In this document: one piece after another, positions 10,808 to 19,530 of the stretch
How positions within the stretch are numbered: position 1 is the first letter of the stretch
Layout: each line of letters opens with the position of its first letter
NCBI GenBank assembly: GCA_030531005.1
Contig: JAUMTW010000002.1
Coordinates: 1 to 64,000 of the forward strand
DNA: 64,000 nucleotides
Source of the DNA: Corynebacterium sp.
GTDB lineage: Bacteria; Actinomycetota; Actinomycetes; Mycobacteriales; Mycobacteriaceae
Reading direction: 5' to 3'
Translations under genes and position numbers: made by a program
Notes under the pieces: generated by a model
Seen by the model: the letters and a program-made list of their open reading frames with translations, nothing else
Told to the model about the DNA's origin: nothing
The model's database searches: none

Positions 10808-10839
10808 GCAGCACGCAAGACCATCAGGTCGCATGCTGC
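10808..10839 (-). promoter_or_regulatory. Intercistronic hairpin before binding-protein gene
   Basis: The arms 10808-10822 and 10827-10839 pair over about 12-13 positions (GCAGCA/TGCTGC outside, GACC/GGTC next to an ATCA loop) with a small bulge. It sits between the ATPase stop and the binding-protein start and is not followed by a T-run. It is therefore more likely an mRNA-stabilising or processing hairpin than a terminator. Basis: seen in sequence; the role is inferred. Confidence 0.45.
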
Positions 10840-10921
10840 ATGAGAAGTTCCTCCTCCATATATCCCAACCGCGCTGGCTCAATACCCCAACTAATGCGCA
10901 CACAAAAGTTATGTATACGTA

Positions 10922-11725
10922 CTACGGCGCCAGCGTATTGCGATGCAATCCGGGCCGCGGAATTATCAGCGGAGCTCCAGTCAGCGGATCTGGAATAATG
11001 GCTGAGGGAAGTTCAAATACGTCTTCCATGAGTTGCTCTGTGATTACTCTTTTTGGAGGACCACTAGCAATCACCTTTCCTTCCTGCATAACCACAAGAT
11101 ATGTGGCATAGCGCGCAGCGAGATTCAAATCATGCAATACCGCCACAACTGTGCGATTTTGCTGATACATCTGCTGACACAATTCCAAAATTTCAATCTG
11201 GTGCGCCAAGTCCAAGAAGGTTGTGGGCTCATCCAACAACACCACCTCTGTATCTTGAGCTAATACCAAAGCTAACCAGGCCCGCTGCCGCTGCCCCCCA
11301 GAAAGTTCATCTACATCGCTATCCGCTAGTGATGCCAATCCTGTACGCTCTAAAGCTCGCTGTACCGCATCCTGATCTAGTTGACTCCACTGTCTAAATA
11401 CTCCCTGATGTGGGGATCGACCCCGGGCGACCAAATCACGCACGGACATCTTCTCTGGGACCACATTAAACTGAGGCAACAACCCCAACTTGCGAGCCAA
11501 CTCCTTAGATTTCCATTGGTAAATCTCTTTACCATCCAACAAAATTTCCCCACCTTGTACTTTTTGCACCCGAGCGATACTGCGTAGCAAGGTGGACTTG
11601 CCGCAAGCATTAGGACCAATAATCACCGTAAAATTATTAGAAGGAATACTAAGGTCAAGTCCAGCAGAAATGGTGATATCTCCGTACCCCGTACTGAGAT
11701 CCTGAATACTAATACTTGCGGTCAT
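10922..11725 (-). CDS. Ferric-siderophore ABC transporter ATPase (FepC/FecE type)
   Basis: A 267-residue nucleotide-binding subunit. Walker A is GPNACGKSTLL near residues 37-47, the signature is LSGGQRQRAW near 140, and Walker B is VVLLDEPTTFLDL near 160, followed by the H-loop His in AVLHDLN near 195. The order and spacing are those of siderophore importers of the FecE/FepC/FhuC branch. The start codon overlaps the stop of the upstream permease gene (ATGA), so the two are translationally coupled. It powers import of the iron-siderophore complex through the two permeases encoded upstream. The alanine in the P-loop (GPNACGKS) where most relatives have Gly is unremarkable for this branch. Confidence 0.92.
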   Translation of the reverse strand: MTASISIQDLSTGYGDITISAGLDLSIPSNNFTVIIGPNACGKSTLLRSIARVQKVQGGEILLDGKEIYQWKSKELARKLGLLPQFNVVPEKMSVRDLVARGRSPHQGVFRQWSQLDQDAVQRALERTGLASLADSDVDELSGGQRQRAWLALVLAQDTEVVLLDEPTTFLDLAHQIEILELCQQMYQQNRTVVAVLHDLNLAARYATYLVVMQEGKVIASGPPKRVITEQLMEDVFELPSAIIPDPLTGAPLIIPRPGLHRNTLAP

Positions 11726-12759
11726 GCACGCCCCTTCCGGGTTTCAAGGAATAACAAAACCATGAAATACACCCCACCTACCATGGAGGTAACAATCCCC
11801 ACAGGCAAAGAACCTAAAAAGGCTTGACTAGCCAAATCAGATGCCAATAACAGCACACCACCATAAGCCCCTGCCACTACTATTGGCGCTGAAGAAGTAG
11901 CACAACTAATGCGCGCTAAATGCGGTGCTATCAAAGCTACAAAGCCAATGGGACCTGCTGCAGTTGTAGCAATAGCCACTAGAGCGGTGCCTACAATCAC
12001 CAACCAAGCCTGGGCTTTGAACACATTAGCTCCCAAAGCAAATGCTAAATCATTGCCCAATTCAACATTACGAATAGAACGGATGGAAAACATCGCAATC
12101 GCAGTCACCACCACCATACCCACTAATGTAAAACGTACTACCTCCCAGTTTGCCGCCGCTAAGGTACCCATCACTGACTGCATAGCAGCATAGGCAGTGT
12201 CCGCATCTGACCGTACAATAAGCCATCGATTTACCGATCCCAACATGGCAGAAATGGCAATACCTGCCAAGATCATGCGCATGCCACTAAAACCACCCAG
12301 CATCGCAAAAGTAAAAATCATGCAACCAGCTAAAACCCCGCCGATAAGCCCAGCAACAGTGGCGCCAACCAATGAGGTCCCCACAACCACGGATACTAAG
12401 ATTCCGGTTTGAGCACCCATTGTGAAGCCAATGAGATCCGGACTGCCTAGTGGATTACGCGTAATGGTTTGAAAGATGGCCCCAGCTACCCCCAAACACC
12501 AGCCCACCAAAATAGACAACAACAACCGAGGCAAACGCCACTGCACAATAACCAATTCTGCCCGCGAATTCCCCGCCCCCTGCAACAAGTCCCAAACATC
12601 CGAATGCCCTACACTGGCTCTACCTATGCCAATACCCACAGCAAACACAGCAACGATGACAACAGACAACGCCAGCGACACTGCGGCAACCCTAGAGCGC
12701 AGCAAAAAAGATAGTTCTCCAACCTGCACCGTGCGGACACCTGGCCACTGGGAATTCAT
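11722..12759 (-). CDS. Ferric-siderophore ABC transporter permease 2 (FecD/FepG type)
   Basis: About 345 residues of a FecCD-family permease with roughly ten membrane segments. It contains the family hallmark GAIFQTITRNPLGSPDLIG near residue 85-105 and, near the C-terminus, GPIGFVALIAPHLAR, the region that contacts the ATPase. An upstream in-frame extension to 13020 reads through the partner permease gene and is Cys/Gly-rich nonsense, so I take the ATG at 12759. This start overlaps the stop of the preceding gene (ATGA). It forms the transmembrane heterodimer with the product of the upstream gene. Confidence 0.9.
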   Translation of the reverse strand: MNSQWPGVRTVQVGELSFLLRSRVAAVSLALSVVIVAVFAVGIGIGRASVGHSDVWDLLQGAGNSRAELVIVQWRLPRLLLSILVGWCLGVAGAIFQTITRNPLGSPDLIGFTMGAQTGILVSVVVGTSLVGATVAGLIGGVLAGCMIFTFAMLGGFSGMRMILAGIAISAMLGSVNRWLIVRSDADTAYAAMQSVMGTLAAANWEVVRFTLVGMVVVTAIAMFSIRSIRNVELGNDLAFALGANVFKAQAWLVIVGTALVAIATTAAGPIGFVALIAPHLARISCATSSAPIVVAGAYGGVLLLASDLASQAFLGSLPVGIVTSMVGGVYFMVLLFLETRKGRA

Positions 12760-13847
12760 AGACTCTTCCCCCGCATTTGAACCACCATGTACAACAAGAA
12801 TGGTGCTCCCACAAAAGTCGTTAGAATACCAACAGCCACTTCCCCTGGTCGCGCAATTACCCGTCCTAAAATATCCGCAAATAACAACACAATAGGCCCG
12901 AGCAGCACCGAAAAAGCCATAATCCACCCCCGATGCGCACCCATCACCCAATGCGCAAAAATCGGAACAATTAGGCCAACATAACTCAGGGGGCCCGCAA
13001 TTGCGGTCGCTGCCGCACACAGCAATGTCAGGGACAATAGCGCCAGCGCTCTGGTGCGCATCACGTTAGTGCCTAACGCCGTAGCCATATCATCCCCCAA
13101 CGCCACATTTGATAATGCCTTAACTATGCCAATTGCTAAGCCCAAGCCGATAAGAATAGGGACTGTAAAGACTTCCCACGGCACGTTACTACGGGTCAGC
13201 GCACCCACTTCCCAAAAGCGGAAAGAATCAAATATCTCTGGGCGCAGCAAAGTTATGGCACTCACAATACCTCCCGATGCAGCGGAAAAAGCCACCCCAG
13301 CGAGCACTAAACGTACCGGCGAAGTGCCCGAAGTGCCAGCACTACCCACCATATACACGAAAATTGTAGCCAACACTGCACCTAAGGCTGCCAAGAATAT
13401 TTGAGAAATAGCAGAAGTATAGCCCAACAAAAACGCCCCAAGCACAATCCCCAGCGAGGCTCCCGAATTTACTCCGAGGAGTCCTGGATCTGCCAATGGA
13501 TTACGTGTAACGGCCTGCATAATCGTGCCAGCTGCAGCCAAGCATGCTCCTACTAACACCCCAATGCAGGTGCGAGTAAGTCGCAGCCCATGCACGTTAT
13601 AACTGGTATTGGAATCATCCGGATGCCATAGCACCTGCCAAACTTCTGCCAAAGAAATGCGAGCTGAGCCCACAGCCAAAGAAAGGAAGCAAGTAAGAAC
13701 TAATAGCACTGCAGCTCCTACCAGCCACAAGATCCGGCGATAATTAAGAGAGGTAGAGCCCAATGATAGTGGGGAAGATGGTACTTCTGACCTTGGAAAC
13801 GATGCTGTAGCTTCTGTCACTACCACCGTTCGCGCCGTCTTAGACAC
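12756..13847 (-). CDS. Ferric-siderophore ABC transporter permease 1 (FecC/FepD type)
   Basis: A 363-residue FecCD-family permease and first gene of the minus-strand operon. The start is a GTG preceded by GAGGGGGAG. The cytoplasmic N-terminus is about 40 residues long, then about ten membrane segments follow. The hallmark AAAGTIMQAVTRNPLADPGLLG lies near 105-125, and AGPLSYVGLIVPIFAHWV near 285-300 is the ATPase-contact region. It is paired with the next permease for import of a ferric catecholate. The upstream region, shared with the divergent esterase gene, holds overlapping inverted repeats that may be an operator. Confidence 0.9.
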   Translation of the reverse strand: MSKTARTVVVTEATASFPRSEVPSSPLSLGSTSLNYRRILWLVGAAVLLVLTCFLSLAVGSARISLAEVWQVLWHPDDSNTSYNVHGLRLTRTCIGVLVGACLAAAGTIMQAVTRNPLADPGLLGVNSGASLGIVLGAFLLGYTSAISQIFLAALGAVLATIFVYMVGSAGTSGTSPVRLVLAGVAFSAASGGIVSAITLLRPEIFDSFRFWEVGALTRSNVPWEVFTVPILIGLGLAIGIVKALSNVALGDDMATALGTNVMRTRALALLSLTLLCAAATAIAGPLSYVGLIVPIFAHWVMGAHRGWIMAFSVLLGPIVLLFADILGRVIARPGEVAVGILTTFVGAPFLLYMVVQMRGKSL

Positions 13848-13905
13848 AGCTCCCCCTCATTCTTCCAGCTCCGAGCAGGAATAATTAACCAAAAATTGAC
13901 GTCAC

Positions 13906-13938
13906 CTTCCGCTAAAGGCTAGCGGCCATCAGCGGAAG
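13906..13938. promoter_or_regulatory. Overlapping inverted repeats between divergent siderophore genes
   Basis: The arms CTTCCGCT (13906-13913) and AGCGGAAG (13931-13938) are a perfect 8-base inverted repeat. A second repeat, CCGCTA (13909-13914) with TAGCGG (13920-13925), is nested in it. The block lies between the GTG of the permease gene and the esterase gene. On the minus strand a possible TATGAT -10 element lies just upstream of it near 13945. It does not match the DtxR consensus. Operator function is inference. Confidence 0.4.
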
Positions 13939-14051
13939 AACATCATAAATTAATATCATCCTTTTGCATGAAACGAACTTCAAACTTAATATCAGAAAGT
14001 ATACTTAGGCTTAAATTATCCCGCAAGCAGTTTTTGAGAAAATCTTTGAAA

Positions 14052-15290
14052 ATGATAGAAATTTCACTGCCTCAGCGCTTTCCAGTTACCCCCACGACCC
14101 CACCTGGCGCTTGGCTACGTCCTAGAAGCAAACAAACTCACATACTCGAAGTGGCGATCCCCGCAGATCTGCTCACTAGTGCAAGTATGCGACAAACACC
14201 AAAGAGAATGTCAGCTCAGGACACAGCTATCCCAGCAGACAACAGCGCTAGAGCCCTGCAATCTGCACAAACAGCGGAGCAGAATAGATTTTATCCAGCG
14301 CTTAGCGATACCCAATACATTTTCTACATAGATACCCATACGCACATTCATCGGGAACATCTCAGTCACTATGAATTAAAACCCCAAAACATGAAATGGG
14401 GGGCTGCTTTTACGGGCGCATGGGAGCTACCCCGTAACCTCTGCTCACTTATCGGGTATATACCCATTAACAAAATGGACATAGACAAGGCAAGCGACAG
14501 ATTAATGTGGCAGAAAATGCGCCAACAATGCGCAGCATTGCCAATTCAGAGCAATATTTTCACCAAGGAACGCCTCCCGCTTATCCCAGGCGGCAATGCG
14601 CTACAAGTGATTTCTGCACACGGCGAGCTTTCGCGACCTTATCCCTATACCGAGTACAAAACGCTATGGGATTCAGCAACAACCAACATGCAAGTAGAAT
14701 GCATTCTGCAGACACCCATGGATCCAACACAGCTACTCGTAGTGTTCGATGGTAATGAATTTTACCACTGTGCCCCACTTGGTGGACTCCGAGAAAACAC
14801 CGCCTTACTTTTAGTTACTGGCGCAAACCGAACATGTTTTCTAGGTGATATCAAGGCACTACACCAATGCCTACAGACAGAAATACTGCCCTGGGCTAGA
14901 AATGTACTTGGGCATGCACCGATGCAAGTTGCGGTCACTGGAGGTTCACTTGGAGGCTATGCCACATTGGAACTAGTAAGACAATATCCACAACATTACC
15001 CCACAGGAATAGCGCAATCTGCAGCCTTGTGGTGGGAAAAAGACGTAATGACTGCGCTAAATCGGTGGCGTACATGGACCCCGCCACAGAATCAAAACAC
15101 CACAATCCACACAACTGCCGGTGATTTTGACATATATTTACTTGAGGAAAATCTCGCCCTAGCAAAGATATTAGACACTAAGGCTCGAGAGCATCCCACT
15201 GTCTTTACCAGCATTCACCGGCAGTTTTGCGGAGGACACGACTACTTGAATTGGCGGAGATGGGTCGGGGAGATTGAGATCCCGCAATAG
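14052..15290 (+). CDS. Enterochelin-esterase-like catecholate siderophore hydrolase
   Basis: An alpha/beta hydrolase of about 412 residues related to Fes/IroD/BesA, the cytoplasmic esterases that open catecholate trilactones so that iron is released. Visible features: VVFDGNEF near residue 235, the nucleophile elbow GGSLGG near 296-301, and the C-terminal GGHDY (catalytic His) followed by NWRRW near 395-405, which matches the Fes GGHDALCWR pattern. It is transcribed away from the transport/NRPS operon and shares its control region. Neither ATG (13968 or 14052) has a convincing ribosome binding site. I favour 14052 because the 28 extra residues are Lys/Leu-rich and look non-coding. The long N-terminal half is poorly conserved and I recognise it only by its position before the esterase domain. 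Confidence 0.8.
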   Translation: MIEISLPQRFPVTPTTPPGAWLRPRSKQTHILEVAIPADLLTSASMRQTPKRMSAQDTAIPADNSARALQSAQTAEQNRFYPALSDTQYIFYIDTHTHIHREHLSHYELKPQNMKWGAAFTGAWELPRNLCSLIGYIPINKMDIDKASDRLMWQKMRQQCAALPIQSNIFTKERLPLIPGGNALQVISAHGELSRPYPYTEYKTLWDSATTNMQVECILQTPMDPTQLLVVFDGNEFYHCAPLGGLRENTALLLVTGANRTCFLGDIKALHQCLQTEILPWARNVLGHAPMQVAVTGGSLGGYATLELVRQYPQHYPTGIAQSAALWWEKDVMTALNRWRTWTPPQNQNTTIHTTAGDFDIYLLEENLALAKILDTKAREHPTVFTSIHRQFCGGHDYLNWRRWVGEIEIPQ

Positions 15291-15606
15291 TGTGCCGCCG
15301 TAAACCACCACTTCCCTGAACCACGGTACCGTTCCCAATGAATCATATCATGTCGCTGCGATGAAAATCTCGGAAATGACCTTGTGTATGAATACTGGTT
15401 CAGCGAGAATCGCTCGGCGGCCACATATAGCAAAATCCTTAAAATGGTCGAATTTCGATTCAAATGCCAACACGGCTCACAGCAACGTCTCAATGCCCTC
15501 GATATGATCGTCCTCCACATGCCGTACACGACAATAAACAATTTTAGCAAGAATTCGAGCGACATCGAAGCATTCATAGGCAATGATAAACCGCCAGCTG
15601 GCTTAA

Positions 15607-15851
15607 CAACAGTCGTTCCAGAAGGCTTCGTACTCATCCAAGCCCCCAAAGGCATCAAAGGAGTCGAGAAAAGTCAGCGCTCCGCGCAAAAACGATCGCA
15701 AGTGTATTGAAAACAAGTGGGTGAGCTACGGACTCAATGCAGCCATTGATACCCTTGTTTTCCTCCCCCCCCTAGTTTAGGTACTGGTGGAATCGGTGAT
15801 GCTGCGTGCGGCGCTGCTGCTGGCGCAGCTTTCACAGTGCTAAACTGCTAA
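15607..15851 (+). pseudogene. Degenerate Gly/Ala-rich bacteriocin-like peptide gene
   Basis: In one frame the sequence reads a basic stretch and then CIENKWVSYGLNAAIDTL (from 15703). It stops just after a run of eight C residues (15765-15772). In the next frame it continues as SLGTGGIGDAACGAAAGAA and ends with LNC and a TAA at 15849-15851. One extra C in the run would join the two parts. A Cys followed by a hydrophobic, Gly/Ala-rich helix and a terminal Cys is typical of small secreted bacteriocin-like peptides. I see no signal peptide or clear start upstream: an overlapping frame from 15384 is unrecognisable. I regard it as a remnant. The function is inferred from composition only. Confidence 0.35.
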
Positions 15852-15881
15852 CTAAAACCGAACATTCGAGAGGTGATCCTT

Positions 15882-16190
15882 ATGGCACACAGGTCGAATT
15901 CAACGGAGAATGTTCAAATTTCCCTATTAACGTATGCACTATTTCTAAGCGCAGGAGTTTTTGCAGGTGCGTCAATCTTCCTGGCTTCGCAAGCATTCCC
16001 CTGGTACGCATGGCTCGGAACTTTTCTGGTCATATTTATGGCCGGAATAGGGTTCGGGTCACGTAGAGCCGAGACTGTGGAGGGGAGAAAAGTTTTCAAC
16101 TTGCCACGAAGCAAATTTACTATCGATCTCACAGTAACTGCGCTGATAATCATCATGTGTGCGGTACTTGCGTTCATCGCCGGGCGCTAG
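15882..16190 (+). CDS. Small three-helix membrane protein
   Basis: About 102 residues with hydrophobic segments near residues 12-32, 38-58 and 78-100, a basic loop (SRRAETVEGRK) between the second and third, and no recognisable domain. The ATG at 15882 has GAGAGG six bases upstream, better than the GTG three codons earlier. It begins 30 bases after the broken Gly/Ala-rich peptide gene. Small multi-helix proteins in that position are often immunity or transport partners of bacteriocins, but this is inference from context. No clear terminator follows. Confidence 0.6.
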   Translation: MAHRSNSTENVQISLLTYALFLSAGVFAGASIFLASQAFPWYAWLGTFLVIFMAGIGFGSRRAETVEGRKVFNLPRSKFTIDLTVTALIIIMCAVLAFIAGR

Positions 16191-17128
16191 CTACCCAACG
16201 CCTTTTACCTCGCCACTTACTAGTGCCGAGGTTGGTCTTGTTAAATCACACGCTCTCCCCATTTCCTAGCTGAATACTTACACCTCAACAAGGTATGAAG
16301 AGCATGTGACTGATCTCTACCCCACCAATTTTCGTTCAATATTGAGTGATCGGGAGCAACAACATCCCCTAGCTGTAATTCCACACTAATAGTAGACACA
16401 GCATAGCCCAGTCTCCGCTGCGGGAAACAATCCCCTTCCCAAAGAAAACCTAAAATCTGCGTATCGCAGCATCTACGACGAGTGCGTCACGACGCGTCAG
16501 GGTTTAAAGCACAACAAATCCTCATTATTGTAGCCACAAATTTCGGTACAACTAATGGTTTTAAGTAGTGAGCACAAATACACCTATAGATCAAAAATCC
16601 TGAACCAGCACCCCCCCTTACACCTGGCGAACCACCACATATCCATCGAACGAGAGCCACCAATCACATTGCGACACGAATTAAAACTCACCATAACTGA
16701 CTCGAAGCGCCTTGCCGTGAGAAAATAAAGACACTTACTCCATCAGAAGCTAAAAGTTTAATAGTTCAGATACCAAATTAGCCGGAATCATGAATTTACT
16801 CTATACATAACCGCAATCCTTCGGTCACTGCCTAAACTAGGTTCGCGATTGATAGCGGAATATTCACGGCGCCAACAGCCACAAAATTACTTTATACCCT
16901 AAATGGCCTTTTGAAGTGCTACTCTTTTTGCGTGTGCAACTGAAATGGCTTTAGGCAGCATGCGAAGGCAATTTCATACGAGTGGTAGCCCCTACAGAGG
17001 TTCAAATTTACATACGGATTCAAGTACTAAGTATCCCATCAAGACCTACACTGCAATCCTATCCCCCTGCCCCAACCCCGTTTCCTGAAAGGGGCCTCCC
17101 CATTCCTTCCTGGGGGTAAGGTTAGAAT
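16191..17128. other. Gene-free stretch upstream of PTS genes
   Basis: No frame here looks coding. Just before the next gene, C-rich/G-rich pairs (CCCC with GGGG near 17082-17098, and CCCCA with TGGGG near 17098-17116) could fold into small hairpins in the leader of the PTS transcript. I see no regulator gene and no tRNA. Confidence 0.4.
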
Positions 17129-17905
17129 ATGAGCACTATATCTAACTTTCTATCCGTGGACCGCATAGCGCTCGATACCCGCGCAGCTGATTGGCGAGAT
17201 GCCATTTGCGCTGCCGGTACACTTCTTGAGCGCGATGGTATTGCCTCCTCTGAATACACCGAGGCAATGATTGATACGGTGGTTGAGCACGGACCGTACA
17301 TCGTTATCGCGCCAGGTGTAGCGTTTGCTCATGCCCGCCCCAGCGAAGCAGTCTATGAAACCGGAATGGCATTCATTCGACTTTCACAGCCAGTTAAATT
17401 TGGTCACAACGCTAACGATCCAGTCAGCATAGTATTCGCACTGGCAGCGAGAGACTCCCGATCTCATCAGAAGGCACTCTCATCACTTGCTAGCACCATT
17501 GGTAATACCAAGAAGCGGCAGGAACTAGAATCTGCCCCTACAGCCGCCTCCATCCTCGAGATTCTTAGCGCTGCACCAACTAAAAAGCGTACCGACAATC
17601 GAAAGTCCCGCAATAAGATTCTAACGGTATGTGGAAATGGAGTCGGAACTTCCCTATTCTTGAAGAACACCGTTGAATACGTCCTAGATGTCTGGGGTTG
17701 GTCACCATATGTGAGTGTGGAAGCCGCGGATACTATCTCTGCGCGAGGCAAAGCCAAAGAATCAGATTTTATCCTCACCTCGGGTGCTATCGCCAATACC
17801 TTAGGCGAAGTTGATGTACCTGTTTGCGTTATTGAAAATTTCACATCCCACCGAGAAGTTGATGCAGCCTTACGCGAATTGTATGACCTTGAGGAGCTGT
17901 CATGA
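17129..17905 (+). CDS. Ascorbate-family PTS fused EIIA-EIIB
   Basis: A 258-residue cytoplasmic phosphotransfer protein. The N-terminal domain is a mannitol/fructose-type EIIA with the phosphorylated His in APGVAFAHARP (His68). After a basic linker (KKRTDNRKSRNK) comes an EIIB of the lactose/ascorbate fold with its cysteine in TVCGNGVGTSLF (Cys168). It passes phosphate from HPr to the sugar carried by the EIIC encoded next, whose start overlaps this stop codon (ATGA). In many bacteria UlaB and UlaC are separate chains; here they are joined. The sugar is likely ascorbate or a related acid or pentitol, judged only by EIIC family. Confidence 0.85.
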   Translation: MSTISNFLSVDRIALDTRAADWRDAICAAGTLLERDGIASSEYTEAMIDTVVEHGPYIVIAPGVAFAHARPSEAVYETGMAFIRLSQPVKFGHNANDPVSIVFALAARDSRSHQKALSSLASTIGNTKKRQELESAPTAASILEILSAAPTKKRTDNRKSRNKILTVCGNGVGTSLFLKNTVEYVLDVWGWSPYVSVEAADTISARGKAKESDFILTSGAIANTLGEVDVPVCVIENFTSHREVDAALRELYDLEELS

Positions 17906-19458
17906 ATGTTATCGCCTCCATCGCTGAATTCTTAGTCAATGAAATTCTAGCTGTCCCGGCATATCTCATCGGTCTAATAACTGCTATCGGTCTCGCTGCA
18001 CTTCGCAAAAACCTCGGGCAGATCATCGGCGGTGGGCTCAAAGCAACACTAGGCTTCCTGCTCATAGGTGCCGGGGCCGGTTTAGTTTCCGCGAGCTTGG
18101 AACCGCTTGGCATTATGATTCAAGGATCTACCGGGGCCCAAGGTGTAATCCCTACAAATGAAGCAATAGCAGGTCTTGCTCAAGAAGAGTTCGGCTCCCA
18201 AGTAGCTTGGCTCATGATAGCAGGTTTTGCGATTAGCCTCGTCTTAGCACGATTTACTCCGTTACGGTACGTCTTTTTAACTGGTCACCATGCACTGTTT
18301 ATGGCTACGATGCTCACCATCATCTTAGCCTCAGCGGGCTATAACGCAGCCACCACTGTTAGCGTTGGCGCCATAATCCTAGGTATTATGATGGTCGCCA
18401 TGCCTGCGATTTCCCAGCCCTGGACTCGTAAGATCACTGGGGATGATTCCGTAGCTATGGGCCATTTCGGCACACTCGGCTATGTTGCATCCGGTGCGGT
18501 AGGCCGTTTTACCGGTAAAAAATCTGACTCGACTGAACAGCTAAAACTACCCGCGGGACTGCAATTCCTCCGCGATTCCATGGTTGCTACTGCCCTTTCT
18601 ATGGTGATTATGTACATCATCATGGCAGTCATCTTTTTATACACTGCCGGACAAGAAGAAGCATTCCTTGCCTTTGATGCTGAGGTTACCGGTATAGGAA
18701 ACTATATTATGATGTCGGTAACCGAAGGCTTGCAATTCGGTGTCGCTGTCGCCGTAATCCTATTCGGTGTACGTACTGTCTTGGGCGAGTTAGTTCCTGC
18801 ATTCCAGGGCATTGCTTCGAAAATCGTGCCTGGGGCAGTGCCAGCATTGGATTGTCCCATTGTCTTCCCCTACGCCCAGAATGCAGTGCTGGTTGGCTTC
18901 ATCGGCTCCTTCGCTGGTGGACTGCTTGGCCTAGTTCTGCTCTCCCTATGGCTATCCCCGGCCTTTGGTGCAGCGCTGATACTTCCTGGACTGGTTCCTC
19001 ATTTCTTTACCGGTGGTGCTGCAGGTGTTTATGGGAATGCTACTGGCGGACGTCGTGGCGCAATCCTTGGCGGATTAACAAATGGCTTTATCATCACTAT
19101 GTTGCCAGCATTCCTTATCCGTGTGCTCGGTAACTTCCAGGATGCCAACACGACCTTTGGCGATGCTGATTTTGGTTGGTTAGGCCTTCTTGTCGGCAGT
19201 GCAAGCAATCTTGGTGGTACTGCTGGTCTGACTCTCATCTTGCTATGCGGTGCAGTAATTCTAGCCACTGCTTGGTTAGTTCAGATTAAAGTTGTTGCCA
19301 CTGGTTGGGATCCTGCATCGTGGCGCCAAGAAGCAAATAAAGACACAATGACAAATGCTAATTCTTCCATTCCGCAACAATCCCGTATTAAGTCTGCAAA
19401 AGTAGCGCCTCCACAAGGTGCACCACGCCCTCCAGCCAAGATTGACTGGGATTCCTAA
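17902..19458 (+). CDS. ulaA: Ascorbate-family PTS EIIC (UlaA/SgaT type)
   Basis: A 518-residue membrane transporter of the SgaT/UlaA family with about 11 hydrophobic segments. Characteristic stretches are the conserved N-terminal VPAYLIGLITAIGLAALRK, the LTGHHALFMATM region near residue 130, and CPIVFPYAQNAVLVGFI near 320. The C-terminal 45 residues are hydrophilic and Pro/Ser-rich, beyond the usual family end. The start ATG overlaps the stop of the EIIAB gene. A strong terminator follows, so the transcript seems to hold just these two genes. No dedicated lactonase, epimerase or decarboxylase for ascorbate use is present nearby, which leaves the substrate open. Confidence 0.85.
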   Translation: MNVIASIAEFLVNEILAVPAYLIGLITAIGLAALRKNLGQIIGGGLKATLGFLLIGAGAGLVSASLEPLGIMIQGSTGAQGVIPTNEAIAGLAQEEFGSQVAWLMIAGFAISLVLARFTPLRYVFLTGHHALFMATMLTIILASAGYNAATTVSVGAIILGIMMVAMPAISQPWTRKITGDDSVAMGHFGTLGYVASGAVGRFTGKKSDSTEQLKLPAGLQFLRDSMVATALSMVIMYIIMAVIFLYTAGQEEAFLAFDAEVTGIGNYIMMSVTEGLQFGVAVAVILFGVRTVLGELVPAFQGIASKIVPGAVPALDCPIVFPYAQNAVLVGFIGSFAGGLLGLVLLSLWLSPAFGAALILPGLVPHFFTGGAAGVYGNATGGRRGAILGGLTNGFIITMLPAFLIRVLGNFQDANTTFGDADFGWLGLLVGSASNLGGTAGLTLILLCGAVILATAWLVQIKVVATGWDPASWRQEANKDTMTNANSSIPQQSRIKSAKVAPPQGAPRPPAKIDWDS

Positions 19459-19486
19459 ATTCGTGTCCCACAGCTCTAGGAGGTAG

Positions 19487-19530
19487 ACAAACAAAAGTGC
19501 CTTAGCATGAGCTAAGGCACTTTTGTTTGT
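19487..19530 (+). terminator. Rho-independent terminator after ascorbate-type PTS
   Basis: A perfect 20-base inverted repeat: ACAAACAAAAGTGCCTTAGC, loop ATGA, then its complement, with the 3' arm rich in T (TTTTGTTTGT). Confidence 0.9.

Noticed and set aside
12760..13020. Upstream extension of the second permease gene
   Set aside because: It runs through the first permease gene in another frame and is Cys/Gly-rich. The ATG at 12759 overlaps the preceding stop and begins a normal permease.
14005..14021. TTAGGCTTAAATTATCC as a DtxR box for the esterase gene
   Set aside because: Only one half matches the consensus and the symmetry is lost, so I mention it only as a weak half site.
16985..17010. 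GGTTCAAATTT as a tRNA T-loop
   Set aside because: The flanking bases do not form acceptor, D or anticodon arms.
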